A stretch of 64,000 nucleotides of DNA from positions 4,508,001-4,572,000 of the forward strand of contig NZ_SNWR01000001.1 in assembly GCF_004362215.1 (NCBI RefSeq), written 5' to 3'. The stretch is from Paractinoplanes brasiliensis. Lineage in GTDB: Bacteria > Actinomycetota > Actinomycetes > Mycobacteriales > Micromonosporaceae. Under the pieces are notes generated by a model that saw only the letters and a list, made by a program, of their open reading frames with translations, searched no databases and was not told the DNA's origin. A program made the position numbers and the translations under genes. Of this stretch, positions 1-7,765 are shown piece after piece (the stretch's first letter is position 1; every line of letters starts with the position of its first letter).

Positions 1-244
1 TGAGCACGGCCTCGGCGGTCATCAACCCGTTGACCGCCTCGTTCACTGTGCCGTCGCCGCCCAGCGTGACGACCACGTCGACCCCGCTCTCGGCGGCGGA
101 CCGGGCCAGCGTCGCGGCGTGGCCACGGCGGGTCGTGTACTCCACCGACAGCTCGACAGCGCTGCGCAGCGCCCTGACGAGGACGTCCCGGCTGCGCTCG
201 CTGGTGGTCGTGGCCTTGGGGTTGACCAGCAGTAACGCTCGCAT
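1..244 (-). CDS. Diacylglycerol kinase-family lipid kinase, N-terminal part (cut by window edge)
   Basis: Only the first 81 codons are inside the window; the gene runs off the left edge. The product begins MRALLLVNPKA and carries the GGDGTVNEAVNG nucleotide-binding motif of the DAGK catalytic family, about 60 residues in. These enzymes phosphorylate diacylglycerol or related lipids (or sphingoid bases) with ATP at the membrane. The substrate cannot be told from this fragment. Start is the ATG read from 244; the next gene is divergent, 52 bases away. Confidence 0.85.
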   Translation of the reverse strand, partial: MRALLLVNPKATTTSERSRDVLVRALRSAVELSVEYTTRRGHAATLARSAAESGVDVVVTLGGDGTVNEAVNGLMTAEAVL

Positions 245-296
245 GCGCGGCACTGTACCCAAGAGCACGCCGAAACACTGTCGGTATGGTGCTTGA

Positions 297-692
297 GTGA
301 CCGGTGAGAAGTCAGTCGTTGACAACCCCTCGACCCTGATGTGGGCGGTGCGACTGCTCTACCTGCAGTGCGCGGCCCTGGCCGGGCTCACTGTGTATTT
401 GGTGGTCCTCGATCTCACGAGTGAGAACGTGCGGGTCGGCGTGGCCGTGGCATTGACCATTCTCACCGCTCTCGGCGTGGCGGCGATCTTCTTCGTCGCC
501 CGCGGGCTGGGCCGCCGGACCCGGGGCGCGCGGGGGCCGGCGGTCGTCATCCAGCTCTTCACCATCGCCGCCGGCGGCTTCCTGTTGCAGACCGGACCGG
601 TGTGGCTGGGCGTGGTGCTGATGGCTCTCGGGGTGCTCACCGGGCTGCTGATCGTGCTCCCGCCGAGCACCCGAGCGTTGGGCATCGATTAA
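297..692 (+). CDS. Small integral membrane protein, unknown function
   Basis: A 131-residue protein from a GTG start with about four hydrophobic segments (roughly residues 20-40, 48-68, 80-98 and 102-122) separated by short basic loops such as RGLGRRTRGARG. It ends in a short polar tail. I recognise no family. It lies 38 bases before a GntR regulator in the same direction, so co-transcription is possible. Composition and codon use match neighbours, which supports a real gene. Confidence 0.7.
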   Translation: MTGEKSVVDNPSTLMWAVRLLYLQCAALAGLTVYLVVLDLTSENVRVGVAVALTILTALGVAAIFFVARGLGRRTRGARGPAVVIQLFTIAAGGFLLQTGPVWLGVVLMALGVLTGLLIVLPPSTRALGID

Positions 693-730
693 ACGCCCTG
701 ATTCTCCCGCCCAGGGCCTACCCTGATGAG

Positions 731-1423
731 GTGACCGGATCAACGGTGCGTCCACCCGCATATCAGCTGCTGGCGGACGAGTTACGGGCCGACATAACCT
801 CGGGGCGGCTGCAGCCCGGCGAGCGCCTGCCGCCGGAACCGGAGTTGTGCGTCAAGACGGGTGTCAGCCGCAGCACGGTCCGTGAGGCGCTGCGCCTGCT
901 GGCCAGTCAGCATCTGATCGTCACGACCCGCGGGGTCACCGGCGGCAGCTTCGTCGCCCACCCCGACGCCGAACAGCTGGCCGAAAGCCTCACCACCGGG
1001 TTCACGCTGCTCACCAAGTCGGAAGGGGTGGGCTTCGCCGACCTGCTCGAGCTGCGCCGGGCGATCGAGTTGCCGGCCGTCGGGCTCGCCGCGTTGCGCC
1101 GCCTCGACGAGCACCTGGCCGAACTCCGGGGCGCCTTCTTCGACCCCGCCGTCGACGACTTCGAGACCATGATGGCGGCGCACACGGCGTTCCACATGGC
1201 CATCGCCAAGGCCACCCAGAACCCGCTGTTCGAGCTGGTGGCCCGGCCGCTCTATCACGCCGAGTACGGCGAGGAGGTCACCGACGACCTGCCCGCGGGC
1301 TATTGGCGGCAGATCGACGCGGATCACCGGATGATCCTCGACTGCCTGGTCATCCGGGACGCGGAGTCGGCTGTGCTCGCGGCGACCCAGCATCTCGACT
1401 ACATCGCCGCGGTGGTCCGCTGA
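731..1423 (+). CDS. GntR-family (FadR-like) transcription regulator
   Basis: A 230-residue regulator. Residues about 5-70 form the GntR winged helix-turn-helix, with the signatures LADELRADITSGRLQPGERLP and SRSTVREALRLL. The rest is an alpha-helical FCD-type effector domain with ELRRAIE, HTAFHMAIAKAT and DHRMILDC segments that usually holds a metal and a carboxylate ligand. The GTG at 731 is chosen because the winged helix begins just after it; the frame stays open upstream but would add unrelated residues over the preceding gene. The regulated pathway is not evident. Confidence 0.85.
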   Translation: MTGSTVRPPAYQLLADELRADITSGRLQPGERLPPEPELCVKTGVSRSTVREALRLLASQHLIVTTRGVTGGSFVAHPDAEQLAESLTTGFTLLTKSEGVGFADLLELRRAIELPAVGLAALRRLDEHLAELRGAFFDPAVDDFETMMAAHTAFHMAIAKATQNPLFELVARPLYHAEYGEEVTDDLPAGYWRQIDADHRMILDCLVIRDAESAVLAATQHLDYIAAVVR

Positions 1424-1424
1424 G

Positions 1425-1838
1425 TCAGGCCCCCGTACGCCTGGTGACCAGGCGAATGGTCGCGCGCTGCCCGGTCGCCTCGGCGGCCGCCGAACTGGTC
1501 AGCGCGGTCAGCACCTTCCACGCGAACGACGACTCGGCCGGCAGCTTGGCCCCCCGTACGGTGGTGACGGTGACCTCGACGGTCAAAGCGTCCTCCGTCA
1601 CGGCGAAGCGGCAGTCGAGCTCGGCGCCGCGGGTCGCTATCGCCAGCAGCATCGCGCACGCCTCGTCGACGGCGATGCGCAGGTCCTCGATCTCGTCGAG
1701 CGCGAAGTGCAGCCGTGCGGCCAGACCGGCCGTCGCCGTCCGCAGCACGCCCAGGTAGCCGCCGTCGGCGGGCACGGTGAGCATGACGACGTCGTCACCG
1801 ATCGCCGGATCCGGGTGTGTGTCCGTCAGCTGACTCAC
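1425..1838 (-). CDS. Anti-sigma regulatory factor, RsbW-like serine kinase/ATPase domain
   Basis: A 137-residue single-domain protein resembling RsbW/SpoIIAB-type GHKL ATPases. It has an N-box-like stretch (EIEDLRIAVDEACAMLL) and a C-terminal glycine-poor region typical of actinobacterial members. Such proteins hold sigma factors inactive and are released by STAS antagonists; one STAS protein lies about 55 kb away in this window. Start chosen at GTG 1838 because GGGAGGAG sits 5-7 bases upstream; an in-frame GTG at 1853 would bury that ribosome-binding site. Stops of this gene and the convergent gntR gene are one base apart. Confidence 0.75.
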   Translation of the reverse strand: MSQLTDTHPDPAIGDDVVMLTVPADGGYLGVLRTATAGLAARLHFALDEIEDLRIAVDEACAMLLAIATRGAELDCRFAVTEDALTVEVTVTTVRGAKLPAESSFAWKVLTALTSSAAAEATGQRATIRLVTRRTGA

Positions 1839-1929
1839 CGTTGCTCCTCCCACCGACAGCAGACTCTAGTAGCAGAGCGCAGTCGGCCGGTACGCCCACC
1901 GGGCGTACCGGCCGAAGCGACACGGTCAC

Positions 1930-2334
1930 TCAGGCCTGCTTGGTCTCCCAGAAGATCTTCGAGATCTCTTCGATCTTGGCCAGCAGCTGGTCGGCCACGG
2001 CCGGGTCGACCGAGCCCTTGGCGCCCGAGGCGCCGGCCAGCTTGGTGGCCTCGTTGAAGAGCTGGTGCAGGTTCGGGTACTTCTCGAAGTGCGGGGGCTT
2101 GAAGTAGTCGGTCCACAGCACCCACAGGTGGTGCTTGACGAGCTCGGCCCGCTGCTCCTTGATCAGGATGGCCCGGGTGCGGAACTCGGGGTCGGTGTTC
2201 GCCTGGTACTTCTCGGCGATTGCCTTGACCGACTCGGCCTCGATCCGGGCCTGCGCCGGGTCGTAGACGCCACAGGGCAGGTCGCAGTGGGCGCTGACCT
2301 CGGTTTTAGGCATGAGGAAACGCGGAAGTCGCAT
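1930..2334 (-). CDS. sodN: Nickel superoxide dismutase precursor
   Basis: A 134-residue protein that converts superoxide to peroxide and oxygen with a nickel centre. The nickel hook HCDLPCGVYDPAQARIEAES starts at residue 16. In the family the peptide before this His (here MRLPRFLMPKTEVSA) is cleaved, so that His1, Cys2 and Cys6 bind nickel. The rest is the four-helix bundle, with WVLWTDYFKPPHFEKYP conserved. The divergent neighbour encodes the matching maturation protease. Identity is very secure. Confidence 0.97.
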   Translation of the reverse strand: MRLPRFLMPKTEVSAHCDLPCGVYDPAQARIEAESVKAIAEKYQANTDPEFRTRAILIKEQRAELVKHHLWVLWTDYFKPPHFEKYPNLHQLFNEATKLAGASGAKGSVDPAVADQLLAKIEEISKIFWETKQA

Positions 2335-2420
2335 CAGGACTCCTCCATACGAGTTTGCGATGATCCAGGACTGACCCTACCCCTTACATGCGGTGCGTAA
2401 CGCGACGGAGGACTGATGCC

Positions 2421-2729
2421 TTGAGGTGGCAACTACCACTGTTCGCGGTGCTTGTCCGCGGACCGTCGATGGTGCCCGCCCTCCGCTCCGGCGACGCGCT
2501 GCTGGTGCGGCGTGGCGGGCGTACGAGGCCGGGGGATGTGGTCGTCGCGCGGTTCCGTTCCCGGCCCGGCCTGCTGGTCGTCAAGCGCGCGATCCGCGAG
2601 CAGGACGGCGGCTGGTGGATCCAGGGTGACAACCCGTTGATCGAGGACGACAGCCGGGCGTACGGGGTGGCGGATGTCATCGGGCGGGTGTTAATTCGCT
2701 ACTACCCGCGCGTAGGTCGGCTAGGTTAA
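2421..2729 (+). CDS. sodX: S26-family maturation protease for nickel superoxide dismutase
   Basis: A 102-residue signal-peptidase-like protease proposed in this family to cut the SodN propeptide and expose the nickel-binding His. The catalytic Ser is in RGPSMVP (residue 16) and the Lys in VVKRAI (residue 55), the S26 dyad. No membrane anchor is seen, consistent with cytoplasmic action. I chose TTG 2421, preceded by CGGAGG at 9-base spacing. ATG 2388 is in frame but lacks a ribosome-binding site and would add 11 basic residues. Divergent from sodN with about 85 bases between. Confidence 0.88.
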   Translation: MRWQLPLFAVLVRGPSMVPALRSGDALLVRRGGRTRPGDVVVARFRSRPGLLVVKRAIREQDGGWWIQGDNPLIEDDSRAYGVADVIGRVLIRYYPRVGRLG

Positions 2730-2828
2730 GGTCGCACAACCGCAGCGCACACTCGCGTCAGCGGTTGCTTCTTACGGGTGATCCCCGCATCGCGTCCCGA
2801 TCCCACGCACAACTCGCCGCTGTGATCG

Positions 2829-4112
2829 ATGGACGCCCCGTCGACCTACGTCACGATGCCGGTTGGAGTCACCGTGTCCTACTTCAGTTTCGAGCTCGAT
2901 CCCGCCCTTGCCGCCGACCCCGTCTTCGACCTGCACAAACACGGCAAGATGGAGATCGCGCTGACGGTCCCGCTGGCCAGCCGCGACCACCTGTCGCTGG
3001 CCTACACGCCCGGCGTGGCCCGGGTCTGCGAGGCGATCGCGGCCGACCAGGAGCTCTACCCCGACTACACGTGGACGGCCAACACGGTCGCGGTCGTCAC
3101 CGACGGCTCGGCCGTGCTCGGGCTCGGCAATATCGGGCCCAAGGCCGCCATGCCGGTCATGGAGGGCAAGTCCATCCTGTTCAAGCAGTTCGGCGGCGTC
3201 GACTCCATCCCGATCTGCCTGGACACCCAGGACGTGGAGGGGATCGTCGCGGCGGTCAAGGCGATGGCGCCCTCGTTCGGCGGCATCAACCTCGAGGACA
3301 TCAGCGCCCCCCGCTGCTTCGAGATCGAGCGCCGGCTCGACGCCGAGCTCGACATCCCGGTCTTCCACGACGACCAGCACGGCACCGCGGTGGTCACGCT
3401 CGCCGCGCTGCGCAACGCGGCCAAGCTGCTCGGCCGGCGCTTCGGCGACCTGCGGGTGGTGATCAGCGGGGCCGGTGCGGCCGGGGTCGCGATCACCCGG
3501 ATGCTCATCGCGGCCGGCATCGACGGCGCCAACGTCATCATCTGCGACTCGCGCGGCATCATCCACGCCGAGCGCGGCGACCTCACCCCGATCAAGGCCG
3601 AGCTGGCGGCGACGACAAACCTTTCCGGGCGTACGGGGGGAATTGCTCAGGCCTTGATCGGAGCTGACGTCCTCGTCGGCGTGTCCGGCGGGCTGATCGA
3701 GGAGAGCGCGGTGGCCGGCATGGCGCCCGGCGGCATCATCTTCGCGATGGCCAACCCGACGCCCGAGGTGGCGCCCGCGATCGCCCACAAGTACGCGGCC
3801 ATCGTCGCCACCGGTCGCAGCGACTTCCCCAACCAGATCAACAACGTGCTGGCGTTCCCCGGCATCTTCCGCGGCGCGCTCGACGTGCGGGCGACCACGA
3901 TCACCGAGAACATGAAGGTGGCCGCGGCTGACGCGATCGCCGCCGTGGTCTCGGACGACCTGAGCGCCGACGCGATCGTGCCGTCGCCGCTCGACCCGCG
4001 GGTGGCCCCGGCCGTCTCGGCCGCCGTCGCCGCGGCGGCCCAGGCCGACGGCGTGGCCCGCCGTCCCGCCCCGGTCGCGCCCGAACAGCGGTCCGCTCCA
4101 CTTTCCCGCTGA
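2829..4112 (+). CDS. NAD(P)-dependent malic enzyme
   Basis: A 427-residue decarboxylating malate dehydrogenase: malate + NAD(P)+ to pyruvate + CO2. Visible hallmarks are SLAYTPGVARVCEAI, VVTDGSAVLGLGNIGP, the metal/substrate region FGGINLEDI and FHDDQHGTAVV, and a Rossmann motif VVISGAGAAGVAI near residue 220. FAMANPTPEV is conserved near the end. The length fits the short bacterial type without a phosphotransacetylase tail. ATG 2829 is used; ATG 2856 or GTG 2874 are possible shorter starts. It is followed 30 bases later by an oxidoreductase gene. Confidence 0.93.
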   Translation: MDAPSTYVTMPVGVTVSYFSFELDPALAADPVFDLHKHGKMEIALTVPLASRDHLSLAYTPGVARVCEAIAADQELYPDYTWTANTVAVVTDGSAVLGLGNIGPKAAMPVMEGKSILFKQFGGVDSIPICLDTQDVEGIVAAVKAMAPSFGGINLEDISAPRCFEIERRLDAELDIPVFHDDQHGTAVVTLAALRNAAKLLGRRFGDLRVVISGAGAAGVAITRMLIAAGIDGANVIICDSRGIIHAERGDLTPIKAELAATTNLSGRTGGIAQALIGADVLVGVSGGLIEESAVAGMAPGGIIFAMANPTPEVAPAIAHKYAAIVATGRSDFPNQINNVLAFPGIFRGALDVRATTITENMKVAAADAIAAVVSDDLSADAIVPSPLDPRVAPAVSAAVAAAAQADGVARRPAPVAPEQRSAPLSR

Positions 4113-4142
4113 ACCGCAATTCGGCCACTATGGTCGGAAGGT

Positions 4143-5093
4143 ATGCGCGCCGCCTACGCCATAGCTTCCGACCCGGCCGAACCGCTCGCCGCCCTGCGGG
4201 TGGCCGACCAACCCGACCCCAGTCCGCCCGAGGGCTGGGTGACCGTCGAGGTGCGGGCCGCCTCGCTCAACCAGCACGACCTGTGGTCGCTGCGCGGGGT
4301 GGGTCTGCCCGCCGACCGGCTGCCGATGATCCTGGGCTGTGACGCGGCCGGCGTCGACCCCGACGGCAACGAGGTCGTCATCTATCCCGTGGTCGAGGAC
4401 AAGGCCGACCCGCGAGGCCTGTCGCTGCTCTCCGAGCGGTACCCCGGCACGTTGGCCGAACGGGTCGCCGTGCCGCGGGAGAACTTGGTGCCCAAACCGG
4501 CCGGGTTGTCCTTCCTGGACGCGGCCTGCCTGCCGACGGCGTGGCTCACGGCCTACCACATGTTGACCACGCGAGGCCGGGTCGACGAGGCCTCATCGGT
4601 GCTCGTGCAGGGCGCCGGCGGGGGAGTGGCCACGGCCGCGGTCGTGCTGGCGGTCGCCATGGGCAAACGGGTGTACGCCACCAGCCGCGACCCATCGAAG
4701 AGGGAGCGGATCGCCGAGCTGGGCGCGACCGCGGTGGAGCCGGGCCTGCGCCTGCCCGAACGGGTCGACGTGGTGATCGAGTCCGTCGGCGCGCCCACGT
4801 TCGAGCACTCGATGAAGTGCGGCGCGCCCGGCGCCCGGATCGTGGTGTGCGGTGCGACCGGTGGTCACCTGGCCACGGTCGACCTGCGGCGGGTGTTCGC
4901 CATGCGGCTCGACATCCTGGGCAGCACGATGGGCACCGGAGCGGAACTGGCCGCGCTGCTCGACCTGCTCGTCGACAAGGGCATACGGCCGGTGATCGAC
5001 TCGACGTACGGGTTCAGCGCCGTTGCCGATGCCTTTGCGCGCCTTTCGTCGGCGGCCGTCTTCGGCAAGGTCGCGATCGACTTCCTGCACTGA
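4143..5093 (+). CDS. Zinc-type alcohol dehydrogenase-like (MDR) oxidoreductase
   Basis: A 316-residue medium-chain reductase. The N-terminal GroES-like half contains VRAASLNQHDLWSLRG and GCDAAGVDPDGNEV. The second half is a Rossmann fold with VLVQGAGGGVATAAV and a following basic VYATSRDPSKRE segment that suggests NADP(H). The Cys/His ligands of catalytic zinc enzymes are not evident, so a zinc-free quinone/enoyl reductase-like activity is more likely than alcohol oxidation. The substrate is unknown. Same direction as the malic enzyme, 30 bases downstream. Confidence 0.85.
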   Translation: MRAAYAIASDPAEPLAALRVADQPDPSPPEGWVTVEVRAASLNQHDLWSLRGVGLPADRLPMILGCDAAGVDPDGNEVVIYPVVEDKADPRGLSLLSERYPGTLAERVAVPRENLVPKPAGLSFLDAACLPTAWLTAYHMLTTRGRVDEASSVLVQGAGGGVATAAVVLAVAMGKRVYATSRDPSKRERIAELGATAVEPGLRLPERVDVVIESVGAPTFEHSMKCGAPGARIVVCGATGGHLATVDLRRVFAMRLDILGSTMGTGAELAALLDLLVDKGIRPVIDSTYGFSAVADAFARLSSAAVFGKVAIDFLH

Positions 5094-5141
5094 GAGCCGG
5101 CGGTTCGACACCAACTCGCTGCCCTCGGGCGGGTTCACGCC

Positions 5142-5231
5142 CATGCCCGTGTCCAGCCGCATCGAAGCTCCTCGTTATCCACAGTCCATGCCCGCGTCCA
5201 GCCGCATCGAAGCTCGTCGTTATCCACAGTC
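5142..5231. repeat. Two-copy 45-bp direct tandem repeat
   Basis: Copies at 5142-5186 and 5187-5231 are identical at 43 of 45 positions; the differences are T/C at 5150/5195 and C/G at 5171/5216. Each copy contains GTCCAGCCGCATCGAAGCTC followed by TCGTTATCCACAG. The repeat lies between two convergent genes and no protein-coding role is apparent. Confidence 0.9.
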
Positions 5232-5245
5232 CAGGGTTGTCCACA
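5175..5245 (+). promoter_or_regulatory. Cluster of three DnaA-box-like nonamers
   Basis: TTATCCACA occurs at 5175-5183 and 5220-5228, and TTGTCCACA at 5237-5245, all in one orientation. The first matches the classical strong DnaA box and the last the actinobacterial preferred form. The first two lie in the 45-bp repeat copies. No dnaA or dnaN gene is near, so this is not recognisably oriC. Binding is inferred from sequence only. Confidence 0.45.
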
Positions 5246-5330
5246 GGGCGCCCCGCCAAGATCGGCCCGGACCACTAAAATGGCCGGTGGTGGGGGACCC
5301 CCGGTGGAGGGCGGGCCCCCGCGTGGGAGA

Positions 5331-6278
5331 TCAGAGGTCATCGATGTAGGTGGCCACGCCGCCCCTGGTGGCGTGGTTTTTCAGGCGTGAGCGGGCGCGG
5401 TCGTCGCCGTAGAGGGTCCAGCGCCAGAAATCTGTCGACGTGGCCGACACCACATCGAGCGCCCGTCCCACGGCCACGTGCCCGCCGTCGGTCACGCTGA
5501 CGAAAGCCTTGGGCCACGTCACCGCGTCATAGGCGGCCCGCCCGTCCGCGTAAGCGACGACGTTGTCCCGCCGCCCGTGCACGAAGAGCATCGGCGCCTC
5601 GGGTCCGGTGAACGGCTGCGGCAGCACCTGACGCCCGGACAGCACCACCGCGGCCCGCAGACGCTCGTCGCGGGCGTTGCTGAACATGCCGATCGTGGTG
5701 ACACCGCCCGCCGAGTGCCCGGCCGCGGCCACCCGCTGCGGGTCGGCTGCCTTGACGGCGGCAAGCGTCTCGGTGATCACGTAACTGGCGTCGGCGGGCT
5801 GGTTGAGCACGTCGAGCACGTTGAACTTCTCCGTCCCGCCGGAGGTGAACGGGTAGGCCGGCGCGGCCACGACGAAACCGGCGCGGGCCCAGACCGCCAG
5901 CAGTGTGCGGTAGTCAGCCGGGTTGCCGTTGAGCCCGTGGCTGAACAGGATCAGGGGGAACGGCCCGTCGCCCTGGGGCACCCAGACGGTGGTCGGCAGC
6001 GGACGGCCGGCGCCGCGTCGCAGCTTGAGTGTGCGGGTCGCGACCTCGAACGATCGGCCCGGCGCGGTTCCCGAGGGTACGGGTGTCGGCGCGGTGCCCC
6101 CGGGCGCCGGACCGGGCGGGATGCTTGCGGCCGGCGGCCGGCTCGGCGGGATGCTTGCGGCCGGCAGCCGGCTCGGCGTGCTGCTTGCGGCCGGCGACGC
6201 GACGGGCTCGGAAGTGCAGGCGGAGAGGGCAAGAACGGCAAGGGCCAGAGCGACCGTACGGGGATGCACCCGACCCAT
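5331..6278 (-). CDS. Secreted lipoprotein alpha/beta hydrolase (chlorophyllase/cutinase-like)
   Basis: A 315-residue putative lipoprotein. The signal ends in the lipobox LSAC (Cys about residue 21). A Pro/Ala-rich spacer with near-repeats of PAASIPP runs to about residue 75. The catalytic domain has LFSHGLNGN, the nucleophile elbow GHSAG, an Asp in HGRRDNVV and a His in DGGHVA. These signs fit an extracellular esterase of the dienelactone hydrolase/PETase-like group. Start ATG 6278 fits the signal peptide. The substrate is unknown; it is convergent with the upstream oxidoreductase gene. Confidence 0.85.
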   Translation of the reverse strand: MGRVHPRTVALALAVLALSACTSEPVASPAASSTPSRLPAASIPPSRPPAASIPPGPAPGGTAPTPVPSGTAPGRSFEVATRTLKLRRGAGRPLPTTVWVPQGDGPFPLILFSHGLNGNPADYRTLLAVWARAGFVVAAPAYPFTSGGTEKFNVLDVLNQPADASYVITETLAAVKAADPQRVAAAGHSAGGVTTIGMFSNARDERLRAAVVLSGRQVLPQPFTGPEAPMLFVHGRRDNVVAYADGRAAYDAVTWPKAFVSVTDGGHVAVGRALDVVSATSTDFWRWTLYGDDRARSRLKNHATRGGVATYIDDL

Positions 6279-6461
6279 TGTGCGTCGGCGCCACCAAGAC
6301 GGGATCGGGGCGCACACCGAGCGCGGCCCGCGGCTCATCGACGACCCGCACTGCCACGATGGGGTGAAATCCCCGGAGGGATGACGTTTGTCCTGGTCGG
6401 AGCTGTGACGACTAAGATAGCGGGCTCGGCCCACGTGCATTGTTTCGCTATGGTCTTGCGC

Positions 6462-6629
6462 ATGTCTGACAACAGCGTCGACCCGAGCGGTAACACCGAG
6501 GCGTTCCGGGCCTTCACCCAGAACGCCCCTCAGGAGCCGGCTGCGGCCGCGAACAAAACCCCACTCATCGTCGGCGGCGTCACCGTCGCGGTGGTGCTGA
6601 TCGCGCTCATCGTCTGGCTGGTCGCCTGA
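6462..6629 (+). CDS. Small single-pass membrane protein, unknown
   Basis: A 55-residue product. Residues 1-33 are polar (MSDNSVDPSGNTEAF and so on) and 34-54 form one hydrophobic helix ending at the C terminus (tail-anchor layout). An in-frame ATG at 6450 would add MVLR. No clear ribosome-binding site is visible for either start, so a short-leader or leaderless message is possible. Convergent with ackA, 20 bases away. No family recognised. Confidence 0.55.
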   Translation: MSDNSVDPSGNTEAFRAFTQNAPQEPAAAANKTPLIVGGVTVAVVLIALIVWLVA

Positions 6630-6649
6630 GAAGGCAGAACAGCAGAGGC

Positions 6650-7765
6650 TCAGCGTGGCAGCGAGAGAGCCGTCCGGGACTGGTCGGCAATCTCCAGTTC
6701 CTCGTCCGTGGGGATCACACAGACGGGAATGCGAGCGCCCGGCGGGGAAACGACCTCGTCGTGGCGCTCGTTGCGTGATGGGTCGACGGCGATGCCGAGG
6801 GGTTCCAGACCCGAGAGCGCCGCAGCCCTTACGACGGCCGAGTGCTCTCCCACGCCGGCCGTGAACGTGATGGCGTCGACCCGGCCCAGCACGGCCAGAT
6901 AGGACCCGACGTATTCGCGGATGCGCCGGCAGTAGACGTCGAACGCCAGTTTCGCGTCGGGGTCGCCGGCCGCACGCTTTTCCAGCAGCAGGCGCAGGTC
7001 GTTGACGCCGGCCATGCCCTGCAGCCCGCTGTGCCGGGTCAGCGAGTTCTCGATCTCGTCGATCGGCAGGCCCGCCACCCGGTGCAGGTGAAAGATCACG
7101 GTCGGGTCGATGTCGCCGCTGCGGGTGCCCATGACGAGCCCGGGCAGCGGTGACATGCCCATCGAGGTGGCCACGCTGCGGCCGCCCTCGACGGCGCAGG
7201 CGCTCGCGCCGTTGCCCAGATGCAGCGTGATCACGTTCGTCTGACCCGGGTCGCGGCCCAGCACTTCGGCGGTGCGACGGGACACGTACGCGTGTGAGGT
7301 GCCGTGGAACCCGTACCGGCGGATCTGCCACCGCTCGGCCAGCTCACGGGAAATGGCCCAGGTGACCCCTTCGGGCGGAATCGTGGCGTGGAACGCCGTG
7401 TCGAAGACGGCCACCTGCGGCACGTCGGGCAGCAGCTTGCGGGCCACCTCGATGCCGGTCAGCGCGGCCGGGTTGTGCAGCGGGGCCAGCGGTACGAGCG
7501 CCTCGACCCGGGCCACCACGTCGTCGTCGATCACCGTGGGGCTTGTGAACTCGGTGCCGCCGTGCACCACCCTGTGCCCGACCGCGGCCAGGCCGGACAG
7601 GTCGACCTCGGCCATGATCCCCTGCAGCGCGGCCCGGTGGTCGGCCACCTCGCCGCCCGCCTCGCCGATTCGTTCGACCAGGCCCTTGGCGACAGTGGCG
7701 GAGCCGTCGAAGAGCCGGTATTTCACCGAGGACGAGCCGCTGTTGAGCACCAGCACCCGGGTCAC
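6650..7765 (-). CDS. ackA: Acetate kinase
   Basis: A 371-residue enzyme: acetyl phosphate + ADP to acetate + ATP (reversible). Motifs visible are VLVLNSGSSSVKYRLFD at the N terminus, GHRVVHGG, the FDTAFHATIP region, RRYGFHGTSH with the catalytic His, HLGNGASACAV and the C-terminal FTAGVGEH. Start is GTG 7765, overlapping the pta stop in a GTGA junction, so translation is probably coupled. With pta it forms the classical acetyl-CoA/acetate route. Confidence 0.97.
   Translation of the reverse strand: MTRVLVLNSGSSSVKYRLFDGSATVAKGLVERIGEAGGEVADHRAALQGIMAEVDLSGLAAVGHRVVHGGTEFTSPTVIDDDVVARVEALVPLAPLHNPAALTGIEVARKLLPDVPQVAVFDTAFHATIPPEGVTWAISRELAERWQIRRYGFHGTSHAYVSRRTAEVLGRDPGQTNVITLHLGNGASACAVEGGRSVATSMGMSPLPGLVMGTRSGDIDPTVIFHLHRVAGLPIDEIENSLTRHSGLQGMAGVNDLRLLLEKRAAGDPDAKLAFDVYCRRIREYVGSYLAVLGRVDAITFTAGVGEHSAVVRAAALSGLEPLGIAVDPSRNERHDEVVSPPGARIPVCVIPTDEELEIADQSRTALSLPR

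Noticed and set aside
2737..2767. CAACCGC/GCGGTTG hairpin after sodX as a terminator
   Set aside because: Only a 7-bp stem with a 17-base loop; too weak to assert.
5331..7331. A 666-codon minus frame running through the hydrolase gene into ackA
   Set aside because: Only the part from ATG 6278 has the lipoprotein signal and hydrolase motifs; the rest is antisense or shadow sequence.
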